This document shows positions 1-9,758 of a DNA stretch of 64,000 nt, piece by piece. A program made the translations under genes and the position numbers. The DNA is taken from the NCBI GenBank assembly GCA_039028895.1, contig JBCCHF010000031.1:18321-82320 (forward strand), in the 5' to 3' direction. Position 1 is the stretch's first letter; each line of letters begins with the position of its first letter. This stretch comes from JAHDCJ01 sp039028895. Lineage in GTDB: Bacteria; Bacteroidota; Bacteroidia; Chitinophagales; Saprospiraceae. The notes under the pieces were generated by a model that saw nothing but the letters and a program-made list of their open reading frames with translations, was not told the DNA's origin and searched no databases.

Positions 1-2925
1 TTCTTTTCTTGCTTCTTCCTGTTTATTGGGATGGGTCTTTACGCCCAGCAGATCACGGTAACGGGAATAGTCCTTGATGGGGATACCAAGGAAGGAGCTC
101 CTTTCGCGAATGTCGTGGTTAAGGGAACACAAACCGGGGTATCAACAGATATCAACGGAAAATTTGAGCTTACTACAAATAATGAAAAGCTCCCTTTCAC
201 ACTTGTTGTTTCATACACCGGATTCGTAGATGAGGAAGTAGAGGTTACTGAAAACAATCAGAACATCTCTGTTTCTCTTAAAACTGACGCGGTGATTATC
301 GGAGAAGGCGTTGTAGTTTCTGCTTCTCGCCAGCCGGAACGTATTCTTGAATCACCAGTATCCGTTGAACGAATGGATACTAGGATGATCAAAAACACAC
401 CTTCCGCCAGTTTTTATGATGCTATCGAAAACCTGAAAGGTGTTCAGATGAACACTAACAGTCTGACGTTTAAATCAGTAAACACACGTGGTTTTGCCAC
501 ATTTGCCAATGTCCGTTTCGTTCAGTTGATCGATGGTATGGACAATGCAGCTCCTGGGCTTAACTTCCCTGCGGGTAACCTTGTGGGTATTTCTGAGCTT
601 GATGTTCAGAATGTAGAGCTTGTACCTGGTGCGGCTTCAGCACTTTATGGTCCTAACGCCTTTAATGGTATCCTTTTCATGAACAGTAAAGACCCTTATC
701 TCCAGCAAGGTCTTACTGCGATGGTTCGTACAGGACTTACCGTTCAGGATGACATTGTTATTAATGAAGATCCTTCTACACTTCGTGATGGTACCAATGG
801 ATTTGGAGAATTTGCCATTCGTTTTGCAGAAGCATTTGGAGCCGAAGAAAAATTGGGTATTAAACTCAATTTCTCATATCTGAAAGGTACTGACTGGTAT
901 GCCAACGATTATAGCGACATGGACCAAAATGGCATCAACGCTGGCAATCGTGGTGTTGGCAGTTCTTCGTATGACGGTGTTAACATTTATTGAGACGAGA
1001 TCGCAACTACCGTTGACGTTGACGCAGTTGCTCAACAGATCATTGGCTTTTCATTAGGTCTTCCTCCTATCCGTGTAGCAAGAACAGGATATCGCGAAGT
1101 TGATCTTGTCGAGTATAATGCAGAAAGTATCAAAGGTGACGTTGCTGTTCATTACAAGATATCAGATAAAATAGAGATTTTGGGTAACTACCGATTTGGA
1201 CTTGGGTCATCTGTTTATCAAGGTGCCAACCGTTACTCACTGGATAATATTCGCCTTCACCAGGCAAAAGCTGAAGTAAAAGGTGATAACTTCTTCTTAA
1301 GATATTATACGACGATTGAAGAAGCAGGAGGATCATGGGATACTCGTTTTGCTGCATGGAACATCAATCGTGCCTGGAAAGGTGATGTAGAATGGTTTAC
1401 ACAGTATACAGAAGGGTACCTTGGTACACTCATCATGGGTTGTCCTGGTGCTGTGCCTGGTACACCGGCATTCGATGCTTGTTCTCTGGTAGCTCATGCC
1501 AATGGTCGTGCACTTGCAGATCAGGGAAGACTTGTTCCTGGAACTCCTGAATTTGAAACGGAGCGTGAACGCATCACTGATTTGGCTGATCTCAGAAATG
1601 GTTCAAGATTCATTGACAAGACGACTTTGCAGCACGTGGAGGGTAATTATAACTTCAATGAACTGATTGACTTTGTAGATTTGCAGGTCGGTGCTAACTG
1701 GAGAATGTACAGGCTGAACTCAGAAGGTACAATCTTTACGGATTCTGAAGCACAGGGCGGTCCAATTCCTATCAGCGAATTTGGGGCGTATGTACAAGCA
1801 GGTAAAAAACTGCTACCTAAAGACCGTTTGAAGTTGTTAGCTTCAGCGCGTTATGATAAAAACCAAAACTTCGAGGGCCGTATTTCTCCAAGAGCGTCTT
1901 TTGTATTTAGTCTTGGAGAAAATCGTGAGCATAATGTTCGCGGATCATTCCAGACTGGATTCCGTAATCCAGATACACAAGCCCAATATATTGGTCTTGA
2001 CCTTGGTGTAGCCACCCTGGTTGGAGGTGCAGAGGAAAATATCGAACGTTACTCACTGATTGTGCCTTATTCAGATGCACAAGGCAATTTAGTTGAAACT
2101 ACTGTATTGGGGCCAAGTATTTATTCTAACTCATATACAGCTTCTTCAGCGACAGCTTACTCAGCAGCCGTTGCTGCTTCAATTGCTCAAGGTGTTGACC
2201 CGGGTACAGCAGCAGTAATTAACGCTGGTATACTTGAAACAGCATCGTCTATCGAATTTATAAAACCAGAGCGTATTACCTCGTACGAGATTGGCTATAA
2301 GGGTGTTATCGAAAGAAAATTACTTCTTGATGTTAACTTCTATTACAACCAATACCGTGACTTCCAGGCGAATACAAATGTAGTCCACGTTCTTACTGGT
2401 GATGTTAATGATATGACCACTTTCTCAGGTGTCCAGGACTTGGGCGCTGGACGTACTCGTGTATTCCAGTTGTACTCAAATGCTACAGGTAAAGTAACTT
2501 CTAGAGGTGTAGGAGTATCACTTGACTACTCGCTTCCAATGAACTTTATTGCTGGTGCAAGTTGGAGCCACAACCGTTTGGATATTGACGAAAGTGCGGA
2601 TCCAAATCTTATTCCTGGTTTCAATACTCCAGAACATCGTATTAACCTGAAAATTGGAAATAGAAATATTGCGGACACTAACATCAGCTTCATGTTAAAC
2701 TGGCGCTGGTTGGATAACTACCGTTGGGAAGCTTCATTTGGTAATGGAGATGTTGACTCTTATTCTGTGCTTGATGCCCAGATTAGCTACGATATTCCAA
2801 ATGCCAATACAACGATCAAACTTGGTGGATCGAATATTCTAAACCAGTCATACAGACAAGCTTTTGGTGCTGCCCCAGTTGGTGCTCAGTACTTCATCAG
2901 CCTGACGTATAATGGTGTAAAATAA
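1..2925 (+). pseudogene. TonB-dependent receptor, 5'-truncated by window edge and split by an in-frame stop
   Basis: Outer-membrane receptor of the SusC/TonB-dependent class, which imports a ligand using TonB energy. The frame is open from the left edge, so the start and part of the signal peptide lie outside; the signal ends near GLYAQQ. A carboxypeptidase-regulatory-like domain follows (about nt 46-300), then the plug domain (about nt 310-710, with LVPGAASALYGPNAFNG), then a long beta-barrel region ending in aromatic, alternating strands (YFISLTYNGVK). A TGA at 991-993 interrupts the frame, which then continues without a shift or another stop to TAA at 2923-2925. The two halves (to 993 and from 994) are continuous in sense, so this is one gene. 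It is either a recent nonsense mutation or a base-call error. The ligand cannot be told from the sequence, and no SusD-like partner lies downstream. Confidence 0.88.
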
Positions 2926-2963
2926 TTACAGCTTTGCCGTAATGGCAATACTGCTGACCAAAA

Positions 2964-3006
2964 AAAAGCGGTTGTTCGATAATTTCGGGCAACCGCTTTT
3001 CTTTTG
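2964..3006 (+). terminator. Rho-independent terminator of the TonB receptor
   Basis: An 11-bp perfect stem (AAAAGCGGTTG at 2964-2974 with CAACCGCTTTT at 2990-3000) encloses a 15-nt loop and runs into T-rich sequence. It lies 38 nt after the receptor stop codon. Confidence 0.85.
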
Positions 3007-3037
3007 GTAAAACCACCCATATTTTTTAATTTTCTAC

Positions 3038-3943
3038 ATGACTTGTTCTATCCCACATTTTTCTCTACAGCCAAAGGCTGTCATAACAATGGTATTTCCA
3101 TTGCTTTTTGCGCTCAATCTGTCAGCTCAAAATTCCAACAATATATATGTGGTCGATTTCGAATCGGACAATAAAGGCAATTTTGAGATTTCCAACCCAT
3201 TATGGATCACTGCGGATAACCAGGACGGCTACAACAATCAGCCTTATTTCATTGATTCGATCTTATTTGTCACTGCTCAATGGGATGACACCCAAACAGA
3301 TATTTTTGCCTATGATCTGGCATCCAGGACGCGATATCAAATGACTAATTCTCCTGAAAGTGAATACTCCCCTACCCCTATGCCCGATGAGAAGGCATTT
3401 TCTGTGGTAAGAGTTTCAGCTGACACCAATCAATATCAACAATTATGGCGGGTCTCTTATAACCTGACTTCTCGACCTACGTTAATCATGGATAGAGTAT
3501 ACAATGTTGGATACCATCTATGGCTTGATGAAGGCACCGTAATGATGTTTATAGTTGGCAACCCAAGGCATAGACTGAATATATACGATGTAAAAGAGCA
3601 AACCTTTAAACCTGTTGCCAGTAACATCGGCAGATGTTTCAAGATTTCTCCCAAAGGCTATCCATGCTTTGTTGACAAATCACTCACAGATGATTGGTTT
3701 ATCAAAGAATACAATCCGGCAACAAGAGAATTTAAAGTGATAGCCGAAACCTTACCAGGCAGTGAAGATTTTGAGTTCACTCCAGATGGTTATATCCTAA
3801 TGGGCAAAGGCCAGTACTTATACAGCCTGAAAACCTACGAAGAATACAAATGGGTGCCCATTGCCGACCTCAGCCATTGGGGAATTAATAACATTACACG
3901 AATGGCTTATGGTTTTGGGAAACTGGCAATTGTAACCAATTAA
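3038..3943 (+). CDS. Secreted beta-propeller-like protein (TolB/PD40 type), function unknown
   Basis: A 301-residue exported protein. The first 30 residues contain a hydrophobic segment ending LSAQ, consistent with a signal peptide. The ATG at 3089 (MVFPLLFALNLSAQ) gives a more normal signal peptide than the first ATG and may be the true start. The rest reads as short repeated strands with patterns such as TDIFAYDLASRTRYQMT, YSPTPMPDEKAFSVVR and FEFTPDGYILMGKGQYLYSL, typical of the WD40-like/TolB six-bladed propeller. No catalytic motif is visible. It sits between the receptor terminator and a convergent gene 12 nt away, so it is probably transcribed alone. Propeller fold: moderate confidence. 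Role: not known. Confidence 0.72.
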   Translation: MTCSIPHFSLQPKAVITMVFPLLFALNLSAQNSNNIYVVDFESDNKGNFEISNPLWITADNQDGYNNQPYFIDSILFVTAQWDDTQTDIFAYDLASRTRYQMTNSPESEYSPTPMPDEKAFSVVRVSADTNQYQQLWRVSYNLTSRPTLIMDRVYNVGYHLWLDEGTVMMFIVGNPRHRLNIYDVKEQTFKPVASNIGRCFKISPKGYPCFVDKSLTDDWFIKEYNPATREFKVIAETLPGSEDFEFTPDGYILMGKGQYLYSLKTYEEYKWVPIADLSHWGINNITRMAYGFGKLAIVTN

Positions 3944-3955
3944 ACCAATCAGGTT

Positions 3956-6595
3956 TTACTTATCCTTATTGGTGTAACTCGTGTTTTTCTGAAAGAATTT
4001 TGCGATTGGTATGTCTACAACGGCACTGAAACCTAAGCGCCATGCACCTTGTGGTTCCAGGTTCAACATATCATCAGAAATTCCTCTCAACCTGGGAGTA
4101 TACTGGGCACCTGCCATTATGGAAACTGGCATCTTTTTTAGCCCAACAACAAAGTGGGCGCCAGGGGACAATATCTGATGCCAGGTAATATCTTCAGGGA
4201 AACCCTGTGTGTCGTTGCTACTATCCCAACGGTAACTAAAGGCAGCCCCAATATCAATTACAGGTACGAAAAGTGAATAGGAATACCCTCTGCCCCCTTT
4301 GCTAATGGATAAGCCTATTGGCGCAGTCACACCGGTTACGGCACTAGTGCCACCACCGGATTCGTTAAATTCCCATCCAGTATAAAAGCCCGGGAAAGCA
4401 TTCAATTCTATAGCGAAGTTACTCCTTCGTTTGATCCTGTATGAGCCAACTGGCTGGGCATATTTCTTTAACAACTCTTTTACTTGTTCAGGTGATTGGG
4501 CATCAAGCATATCTACCATAAATCCACCATAAAAATTAATAAAATGTGTCACCTTTTTCAGGCGTTCTACTTTTTTGTTTAATGCCACATTCGTTGAATC
4601 AGCCATATCAGTGATCAACTTTTCTACCCTCGACTCCAGAATTGGAACCACAGTGTGCAGGGTATGTAAAAATGCTAACCCCAGCTTTTCTTCCTCGATC
4701 GCAATAGTCACATTTCTGACATCCGAACTAAACTGGTTCAAAAACCGATACAGTTCTCCGGAATAGTATTGTTCCGGATCAGAAAAATGAGACATGCTAA
4801 ATCCGAAATTTAAGGTTTCAAATCCCAATTCTACCAGATCAATCCTACGGCTTCTGATATCTGCTTTGACCGAGTTTGGTTGGTTTTTAGCTTCCTTAAG
4901 TAAATCAATTTGAGTTTCGAATGATTCGATCAATCGCAATAACTCCGATACCTGGTAACTAATGGTCTGGTAGTTGTCTTCAAACAATTCCGCAAGAGAG
5001 GTATTTCCAATCGCTATTTGGCCCAATAGCACTTCCTCTTTTTGGTATATTAATCCAAAGAAGTATTGCTTTTGAATCTGGTTTAAATTTCTGTAAGACT
5101 GAGCTGAAGCTAATTTCAGATTATCGTTGCCATCATTTTCCGAAAGGTTAGACAAAAGAATTTGCAGAAAGCTAATACTATGTCCTACAACATTATCATT
5201 ACCCGCTAATGGACTTAATTCTTCGATCACATCAACGAAAGTTCTTGATTTATTAACAGCATCACCAATAGTGTAAACGACACCCAGTACCTGGAAGGCA
5301 ACATCATCCTTAATCTTGACGTAGGCAGGGTCTGTATAGACCATCTTCTGGAAATTTGGTACAAACCCTTTGATATCTGTTTCAAATGCGCCGAGCCAAA
5401 CTTCTCCCATTGAAGGGACTCTGAAATATTCCTGGTTTTTCAGCACCATATACGTGCTTGGAAAAAGGTGCTGTAACTCCGGATATTTATTCAGCCTTTC
5501 CATCAATTTATCAAAAAAGGCTAATGTTAATTCCTGTTGCACCCTTTCTACTAAAAACTGGGCAGTTCCATCAACCAATAATGATGTCATGCTTAATGGT
5601 TTTGTAGCGACAGCAGTAGTAGCAGGAGCAATAGATTTTGAACGCCCCCCTGTTCCAGATTCTTCTAAAAGTCCATCAGACAAAGGTTCAAGAATTGAGA
5701 GACCTTCTTCAAACGAAAATTCCTCTGGAATCTCACAGTCAGGACTCCCATCATCATTTAAGTCTAAAAATTTCTGACTTATTGGATCCATAATACACTC
5801 CCTTCCCGAATCTTCCTCTACCCATTTTGCTTCAATCATAAAACAGAGATAATCCTCATCAGAAATCACGATTGTATGGTTATTGACAAAATCAGAATGG
5901 TTTTCTGGCAAATCATCAATGCATTTTTTCAGCAAATCATAGACGGCTGGACTTATGCCTCTTCTTCTGGCAAAAGCAGCAACTTTATCTTCAAAACAGG
6001 TGATAACACTATCACTGATAATAATTTCGGGTTGTGAAAATGAAGCGAAGTCATTAGGGAATTTTGGATCACAGACCCTTAGCAGCGGGTAGTTAGCCTC
6101 CTCGATCTCCTCTTTCAAAATTTGAGAATTCATACAGATCACATCTTTATCGAAATGCATAACGATTTTCTGATCGGTCACAAAGGCATCGTAACTATCA
6201 GGAAAGTCTGGTCGGCAAGTTTTTAAAAATGCGTACTGCTGTGGATCTATCTGTTTCTTAAGATTGGTATTTGAGGTAATTGAAGTATTGAGTGCTTCAA
6301 TTGCTATTTGGAAGTTTTCCTCCATAAGGTTATGATAAGCGATCTCACCATCAAATGGATTCTGAAAAAAGCGTCTTGAATCTTCAAGAATCTCCATGGC
6401 AACACTGTCGAGCCATTTATTCTCAAAATAAAGCTGAGCGAGCCCAGATTTCAGTTGTTGACCATATTGAGATTCACGGTCGACCATTACCTGGGCGTCC
6501 ATAAAAGCACTATTACGAAAAATAAGCAGTTGATTTTGAGCTTCAAGTGAGGTAGCAAATAGCCAGAAACCCAAGCATACAATGATGGCTCTCAT
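3956..6595 (-). CDS. Large envelope protein of unknown function with three Cys-paired repeats and a barrel-like C-terminus
   Basis: An 879-residue protein with a signal peptide (cleavage near SLEAQ, residue 20). Three degenerate repeats of about 50 residues (near 121-155, 169-201, 219-252) each have the pattern Y..L+.C...P....F......D...C, with cysteine pairs C127/C154, C175/C200 and C225/C251. A DLNDDGSPD stretch (278-286) resembles a thrombospondin type-3 calcium loop and lies between C267 and C287. The middle is long and helical. The last 140 residues are Gly- and aromatic-rich alternating strands (from NAFPGFYTGWEFN) that resemble an outer-membrane barrel or tail. It lies 57 nt downstream of the M23 peptidase on the same strand and may be co-transcribed with it. 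I do not recognise the family. Confidence 0.75.
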   Translation of the reverse strand: MRAIIVCLGFWLFATSLEAQNQLLIFRNSAFMDAQVMVDRESQYGQQLKSGLAQLYFENKWLDSVAMEILEDSRRFFQNPFDGEIAYHNLMEENFQIAIEALNTSITSNTNLKKQIDPQQYAFLKTCRPDFPDSYDAFVTDQKIVMHFDKDVICMNSQILKEEIEEANYPLLRVCDPKFPNDFASFSQPEIIISDSVITCFEDKVAAFARRRGISPAVYDLLKKCIDDLPENHSDFVNNHTIVISDEDYLCFMIEAKWVEEDSGRECIMDPISQKFLDLNDDGSPDCEIPEEFSFEEGLSILEPLSDGLLEESGTGGRSKSIAPATTAVATKPLSMTSLLVDGTAQFLVERVQQELTLAFFDKLMERLNKYPELQHLFPSTYMVLKNQEYFRVPSMGEVWLGAFETDIKGFVPNFQKMVYTDPAYVKIKDDVAFQVLGVVYTIGDAVNKSRTFVDVIEELSPLAGNDNVVGHSISFLQILLSNLSENDGNDNLKLASAQSYRNLNQIQKQYFFGLIYQKEEVLLGQIAIGNTSLAELFEDNYQTISYQVSELLRLIESFETQIDLLKEAKNQPNSVKADIRSRRIDLVELGFETLNFGFSMSHFSDPEQYYSGELYRFLNQFSSDVRNVTIAIEEEKLGLAFLHTLHTVVPILESRVEKLITDMADSTNVALNKKVERLKKVTHFINFYGGFMVDMLDAQSPEQVKELLKKYAQPVGSYRIKRRSNFAIELNAFPGFYTGWEFNESGGGTSAVTGVTAPIGLSISKGGRGYSYSLFVPVIDIGAAFSYRWDSSNDTQGFPEDITWHQILSPGAHFVVGLKKMPVSIMAGAQYTPRLRGISDDMLNLEPQGAWRLGFSAVVDIPIAKFFQKNTSYTNKDK

Positions 6596-6652
6596 AGGAA
6601 TGTTTTGGGGGTGAATGTATGTGTAGTCGAAGGTATGGGAGGAAAGAAAAAC

Positions 6653-7987
6653 CTAAGGCAAGATTCCTTCTACGACATATGTAGAATCATTGAGTAGCTC
6701 TCTTCGCTTCGCCAACTCTTCTTCACTAAGGTAGGGAATTTTATCCAGCACGATTTTTAGTGAATCCTTATGAATATTGAATTCTTCAACATATTCTTTT
6801 GGCATTGGCTCAGGTGGTGGCAACTTTTCACGCCTATGGTCGACCTGTTTGCCATTTTTCCAGAATCTGAAACAAACGTGAGGGCCAGTCGCTAATCCAG
6901 TGCTTCCGACATAACCAATAACATCGCCCTGTTTCACATGAACACCACCTTTAATGCCCTTGGCAAATCTCGACATATGGAGATACTGGGTGCTATAGAT
7001 CTTGTCGTGCTTGATCTTGACGTATCGGCCATTTCCTTTTGTGTAGGAGGCCTTTGTTACGTTACCATCGGCGACTGCATAAATTGGTGTGCCATGGGGG
7101 GCAGCGTAATCAGTGCCAAGATGCGGGCGTACCCTTTTCAAAACCGGATGAAATCTTCTAAGGTTATATGGAGAAGAAATGCGGGTATATTTTACGGGCG
7201 ATTTAAGGAATGCCTTACGCAGTGGCCTTGCATTTTCATCATAATAATGGTCGCCGAACTTATCATCTTTTGGATAATAGAAGGCATAAACATCTGACTC
7301 CCGATGTTCGAATAAAGAAGCGCGAATCGTTCCAACGCCAACTGTTTCTCCTTCTATCGATTCTTCTTCATAGATCAGTTTAAAACGATCTCCTTCCTGT
7401 AAATGGTGGAAATCAACTGACCAACCATAAATGTTTTCAAGTTCAACAGCTAACTCCCAGGGCATTTTGTTATCAGCTATTGCGTTCCAGAGGGAGGTAT
7501 AAACCACTCCTGAAACAGTTTTAACTGTAATATCTATAGGCCGATCCACTTTGTAAACATTCAGGTCGTCTCTAAGGTCATAAACAACATAAAAGTAAGG
7601 GCTGGGATCGTAGATAAAGTACTGGGCAGTACGTGTTGAGTCTTTTGAACAAAGAATCGTGTATTTTTTATCAGTTCTGAGTTTCCTTACATCAAAAACA
7701 TCTTCAGCTTTCTTTGCGAGCTTGTCAATAGTTTGGTAATTAATATTATAAGGCAAAAGGATATCAGAAAGGAATTGATTTTTCTCAATTTTATGCTCTT
7801 CGACATTAAGATCATCGATAATAATGTCATATAAATATTCATGTTCAGGAGCTGGGGGTTCTGCAGAAGAGATAGAGGATGCAGCCTTATCTAATGAGGG
7901 TAAAAAATAGGAACCAGTGGTAAGTGAGAGGAGGACAATTAAAATAATCTCTACTAAGATGAATAATCTTTGCTTGTTAATTGCCAC
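6653..7987 (-). CDS. M23-family peptidoglycan endopeptidase (LytM type), membrane-anchored
   Basis: A 444-residue murein hydrolase-like protein. An N-terminal membrane segment or uncleaved signal (residues 8-30) is followed by an Opacity/LysM-like region (about 55-130), a linker domain and the LytM peptidase domain (about 265-390). The zinc motif HLGTD gives H289 and D293, and H337 is in the QYLHM motif. The usual terminal HxH is GPHVC here, so the last zinc-ligand position is C372 rather than His. The C-terminal tail is charged. Such enzymes cut peptide cross-links in peptidoglycan at the periplasmic face. It lies downstream of dciA and upstream of the 879-residue envelope gene, all leftward. 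The family is certain; cleavage specificity is not. Confidence 0.92.
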   Translation of the reverse strand: MAINKQRLFILVEIILIVLLSLTTGSYFLPSLDKAASSISSAEPPAPEHEYLYDIIIDDLNVEEHKIEKNQFLSDILLPYNINYQTIDKLAKKAEDVFDVRKLRTDKKYTILCSKDSTRTAQYFIYDPSPYFYVVYDLRDDLNVYKVDRPIDITVKTVSGVVYTSLWNAIADNKMPWELAVELENIYGWSVDFHHLQEGDRFKLIYEEESIEGETVGVGTIRASLFEHRESDVYAFYYPKDDKFGDHYYDENARPLRKAFLKSPVKYTRISSPYNLRRFHPVLKRVRPHLGTDYAAPHGTPIYAVADGNVTKASYTKGNGRYVKIKHDKIYSTQYLHMSRFAKGIKGGVHVKQGDVIGYVGSTGLATGPHVCFRFWKNGKQVDHRREKLPPPEPMPKEYVEEFNIHKDSLKIVLDKIPYLSEEELAKRRELLNDSTYVVEGILP

Positions 7988-8121
7988 GATTTACAGGTTT
8001 ATGTCTGATTTTTGAATGACACAAATATAAAAACATCAGTACGTTATCAAAGAAATTCGCCTGATAATAATTGTTAAAACAACACTATGAACGGAATTTA
8101 TGTTGGAGGAATTGCCAAATT

Positions 8122-8412
8122 TTAGCGAATGATCACTTCTTTAACAAAATCTTCACCAAGTTCTGCATTGATCATTGACATAATCTTTTCTTTCCCAAAA
8201 CTTAGTTCCTGACGAAGTGGAGCAGAATCGAGCACAATAAACAACTTGCCTTTGCTGACATAAATCTGGCGGGTATAACCTGCAATGGTGGGGCCCATAA
8301 GTTCTTCCCAGTACTTTACCACCCTGGCCTGGTTTAACTTAGGCTTTAGATTAGACGACTGAATCCATTCTTTCAGTACATTTTTGATTGTTTCTTCGTT
8401 GGTTTTTTTCAT
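8122..8412 (-). CDS. DUF721 / DciA-like protein
   Basis: A 96-residue protein of the DUF721 family, whose best-known member DciA helps load the replicative helicase DnaB in many bacteria. Typical features are the N-terminal helical region with ...W......L......W...MG..IA (VVKYWEELMGPTIAGYTRQI) and the strand-rich core around GKLFIVLDSAPLRQELSF. It covers essentially only the core domain, the usual size in Bacteroidota. It is downstream of recF on the same strand with a gap of about 120 nt, a neighbourhood common in this phylum and consistent with a role in replication or repair. Confidence 0.85.
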   Translation of the reverse strand: MKKTNEETIKNVLKEWIQSSNLKPKLNQARVVKYWEELMGPTIAGYTRQIYVSKGKLFIVLDSAPLRQELSFGKEKIMSMINAELGEDFVKEVIIR

Positions 8413-8534
8413 TGAGGTTAAAGTCTATGGATACTATCAGGGCTGTCCTCAAAGCTACGTCTATTTTTTATCTGTATCACTACAATCAAGCTGAAAAACT
8501 TTCTAACATAAATTAACAAAATTTTCCACAATGG

Positions 8535-9638
8535 TTAGGTTGGTTTGGCTGTACCTGCTGTTACCCTGAAAACTAAAGAAGCTTTTGAAAAGTTCCCCAG
8601 GATGGTCTTTACCCTTTCTTCATGAGTGTCTGTAATAAAAACCTGTTTGAAATTTCCATCCTGTAAAAGCGTCAGTAACTGCTTTACTCTTTTTTCATCC
8701 AATTTATCGAATATGTCGTCTAAAAGAAGTAACGGGGGTTTGCCACAGCCTTCCCTGATCAGATCAAATTGGGCTAATTTCAAAGAAAGGACAAATGACT
8801 TTAACTGGCCTTGTGAACCAAATCGCTTTATAGGATCATCGTTTATCTTGAATACCAGATCATCTTTATGAATACCTGCAGTGGACCGCTGGAGCAAAAC
8901 GTCTTTTTCCCTCGAGCGCAACAAAATATCTTCAAAAGGCATTTCATTAAGCGCTGATTTGTACATGCAGCTAATCGCTTCCCTTTCCGAAGAAATAACA
9001 GCATAATGATGATAAAGCAAAGGCTGTAAAGTCATAACAAAATCTTTCCGCATCTGATGAATATACGCAGCCGGTGCAATCATTTGACTATCATAGGTAT
9101 CAATGAGCCTGTAATCGACTTTGCCTGTTTTTCCAAACTGTTTCAAAGCAGCATTCCGGTGTGAAAGCACTTTATTATAGCGAATCAGGTTTGACAAATA
9201 TTGGTTATCGAGCTGGGAAAGGGTATTATTTATAAACTTTCGTCTTTCTTCTGAACCTTCTTTGGCTAAGGAGGTATCGTCAGGCGCTATCATCACGACT
9301 GGAATAAATCCTACATGGTCAGATAATTTTTGGTAGGGCACGCCATTTCGCTCAATTACTTTTTTTGTTCTTTGTCTGTTTTTGGCTACTATGGTCTCCT
9401 TATCCTTGTTATTTTCAAATTGACCTTCAAGGCGGAAAAAGTCGGTTGATTTTCTGATAATAGCAGAATCCGGCATAGAGAAATAACTCTTGCACATACA
9501 TAAATAGTATATGGCATCCAACAAGTTAGTTTTACCTGACCCGTTTTGACCGACAAAGCAATTCAGACCTGTCGACAAATCCAATTTCTGATATTCGTAA
9601 TTCTTAAAGTTCGTGAGAACAATCTTTTTCAAGATCAT
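8535..9638 (-). CDS. recF: DNA replication and repair protein RecF
   Basis: A 367-residue SMC-like ATPase that binds single-strand/double-strand junctions and, with RecO and RecR, helps load RecA at gaps. It has Walker A (GQNGSGKTNLLDA, about residues 29-41), the ABC signature region (RFGSQGQLKSFVLSLK) and Walker B (LLLLDDIFDKLDEKR), all intact and with family-typical spacing. Its length matches other RecF proteins. It is divergent from pdhA across 120 bp that include a perfect 14-bp hairpin sequence. dciA follows downstream. Confidence 0.97.
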   Translation of the reverse strand: MILKKIVLTNFKNYEYQKLDLSTGLNCFVGQNGSGKTNLLDAIYYLCMCKSYFSMPDSAIIRKSTDFFRLEGQFENNKDKETIVAKNRQRTKKVIERNGVPYQKLSDHVGFIPVVMIAPDDTSLAKEGSEERRKFINNTLSQLDNQYLSNLIRYNKVLSHRNAALKQFGKTGKVDYRLIDTYDSQMIAPAAYIHQMRKDFVMTLQPLLYHHYAVISSEREAISCMYKSALNEMPFEDILLRSREKDVLLQRSTAGIHKDDLVFKINDDPIKRFGSQGQLKSFVLSLKLAQFDLIREGCGKPPLLLLDDIFDKLDEKRVKQLLTLLQDGNFKQVFITDTHEERVKTILGNFSKASLVFRVTAGTAKPT

Positions 9639-9694
9639 AATTCCAAAATAAAGAAATTATCCTTTACCTTTATTCTTTAAACCGTTATAATACG

Positions 9695-9708
9695 GCGAAT
9701 TTTCGCCT
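9695..9708. repeat. Short palindrome in the recF-pdhA divergent spacer
   Basis: GGCGAA-TT-TTCGCC is a perfect inverted repeat placed midway between the two divergent start codons. It could be an operator or chance; nothing else in the 120-bp spacer is distinctive. Confidence 0.4.
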
Positions 9709-9758
9709 TTGAACTCCTTTTAATTCAATCTGTTTATTACAGTAGAATTTTACCGAAT

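Noticed and set aside
991..993. TGA as a selenocysteine or programmed read-through codon in the TonB receptor
   Set aside because: No selenocysteine-type hairpin follows it, and the site is in an ordinary surface-loop region where such receptors do not use selenocysteine.
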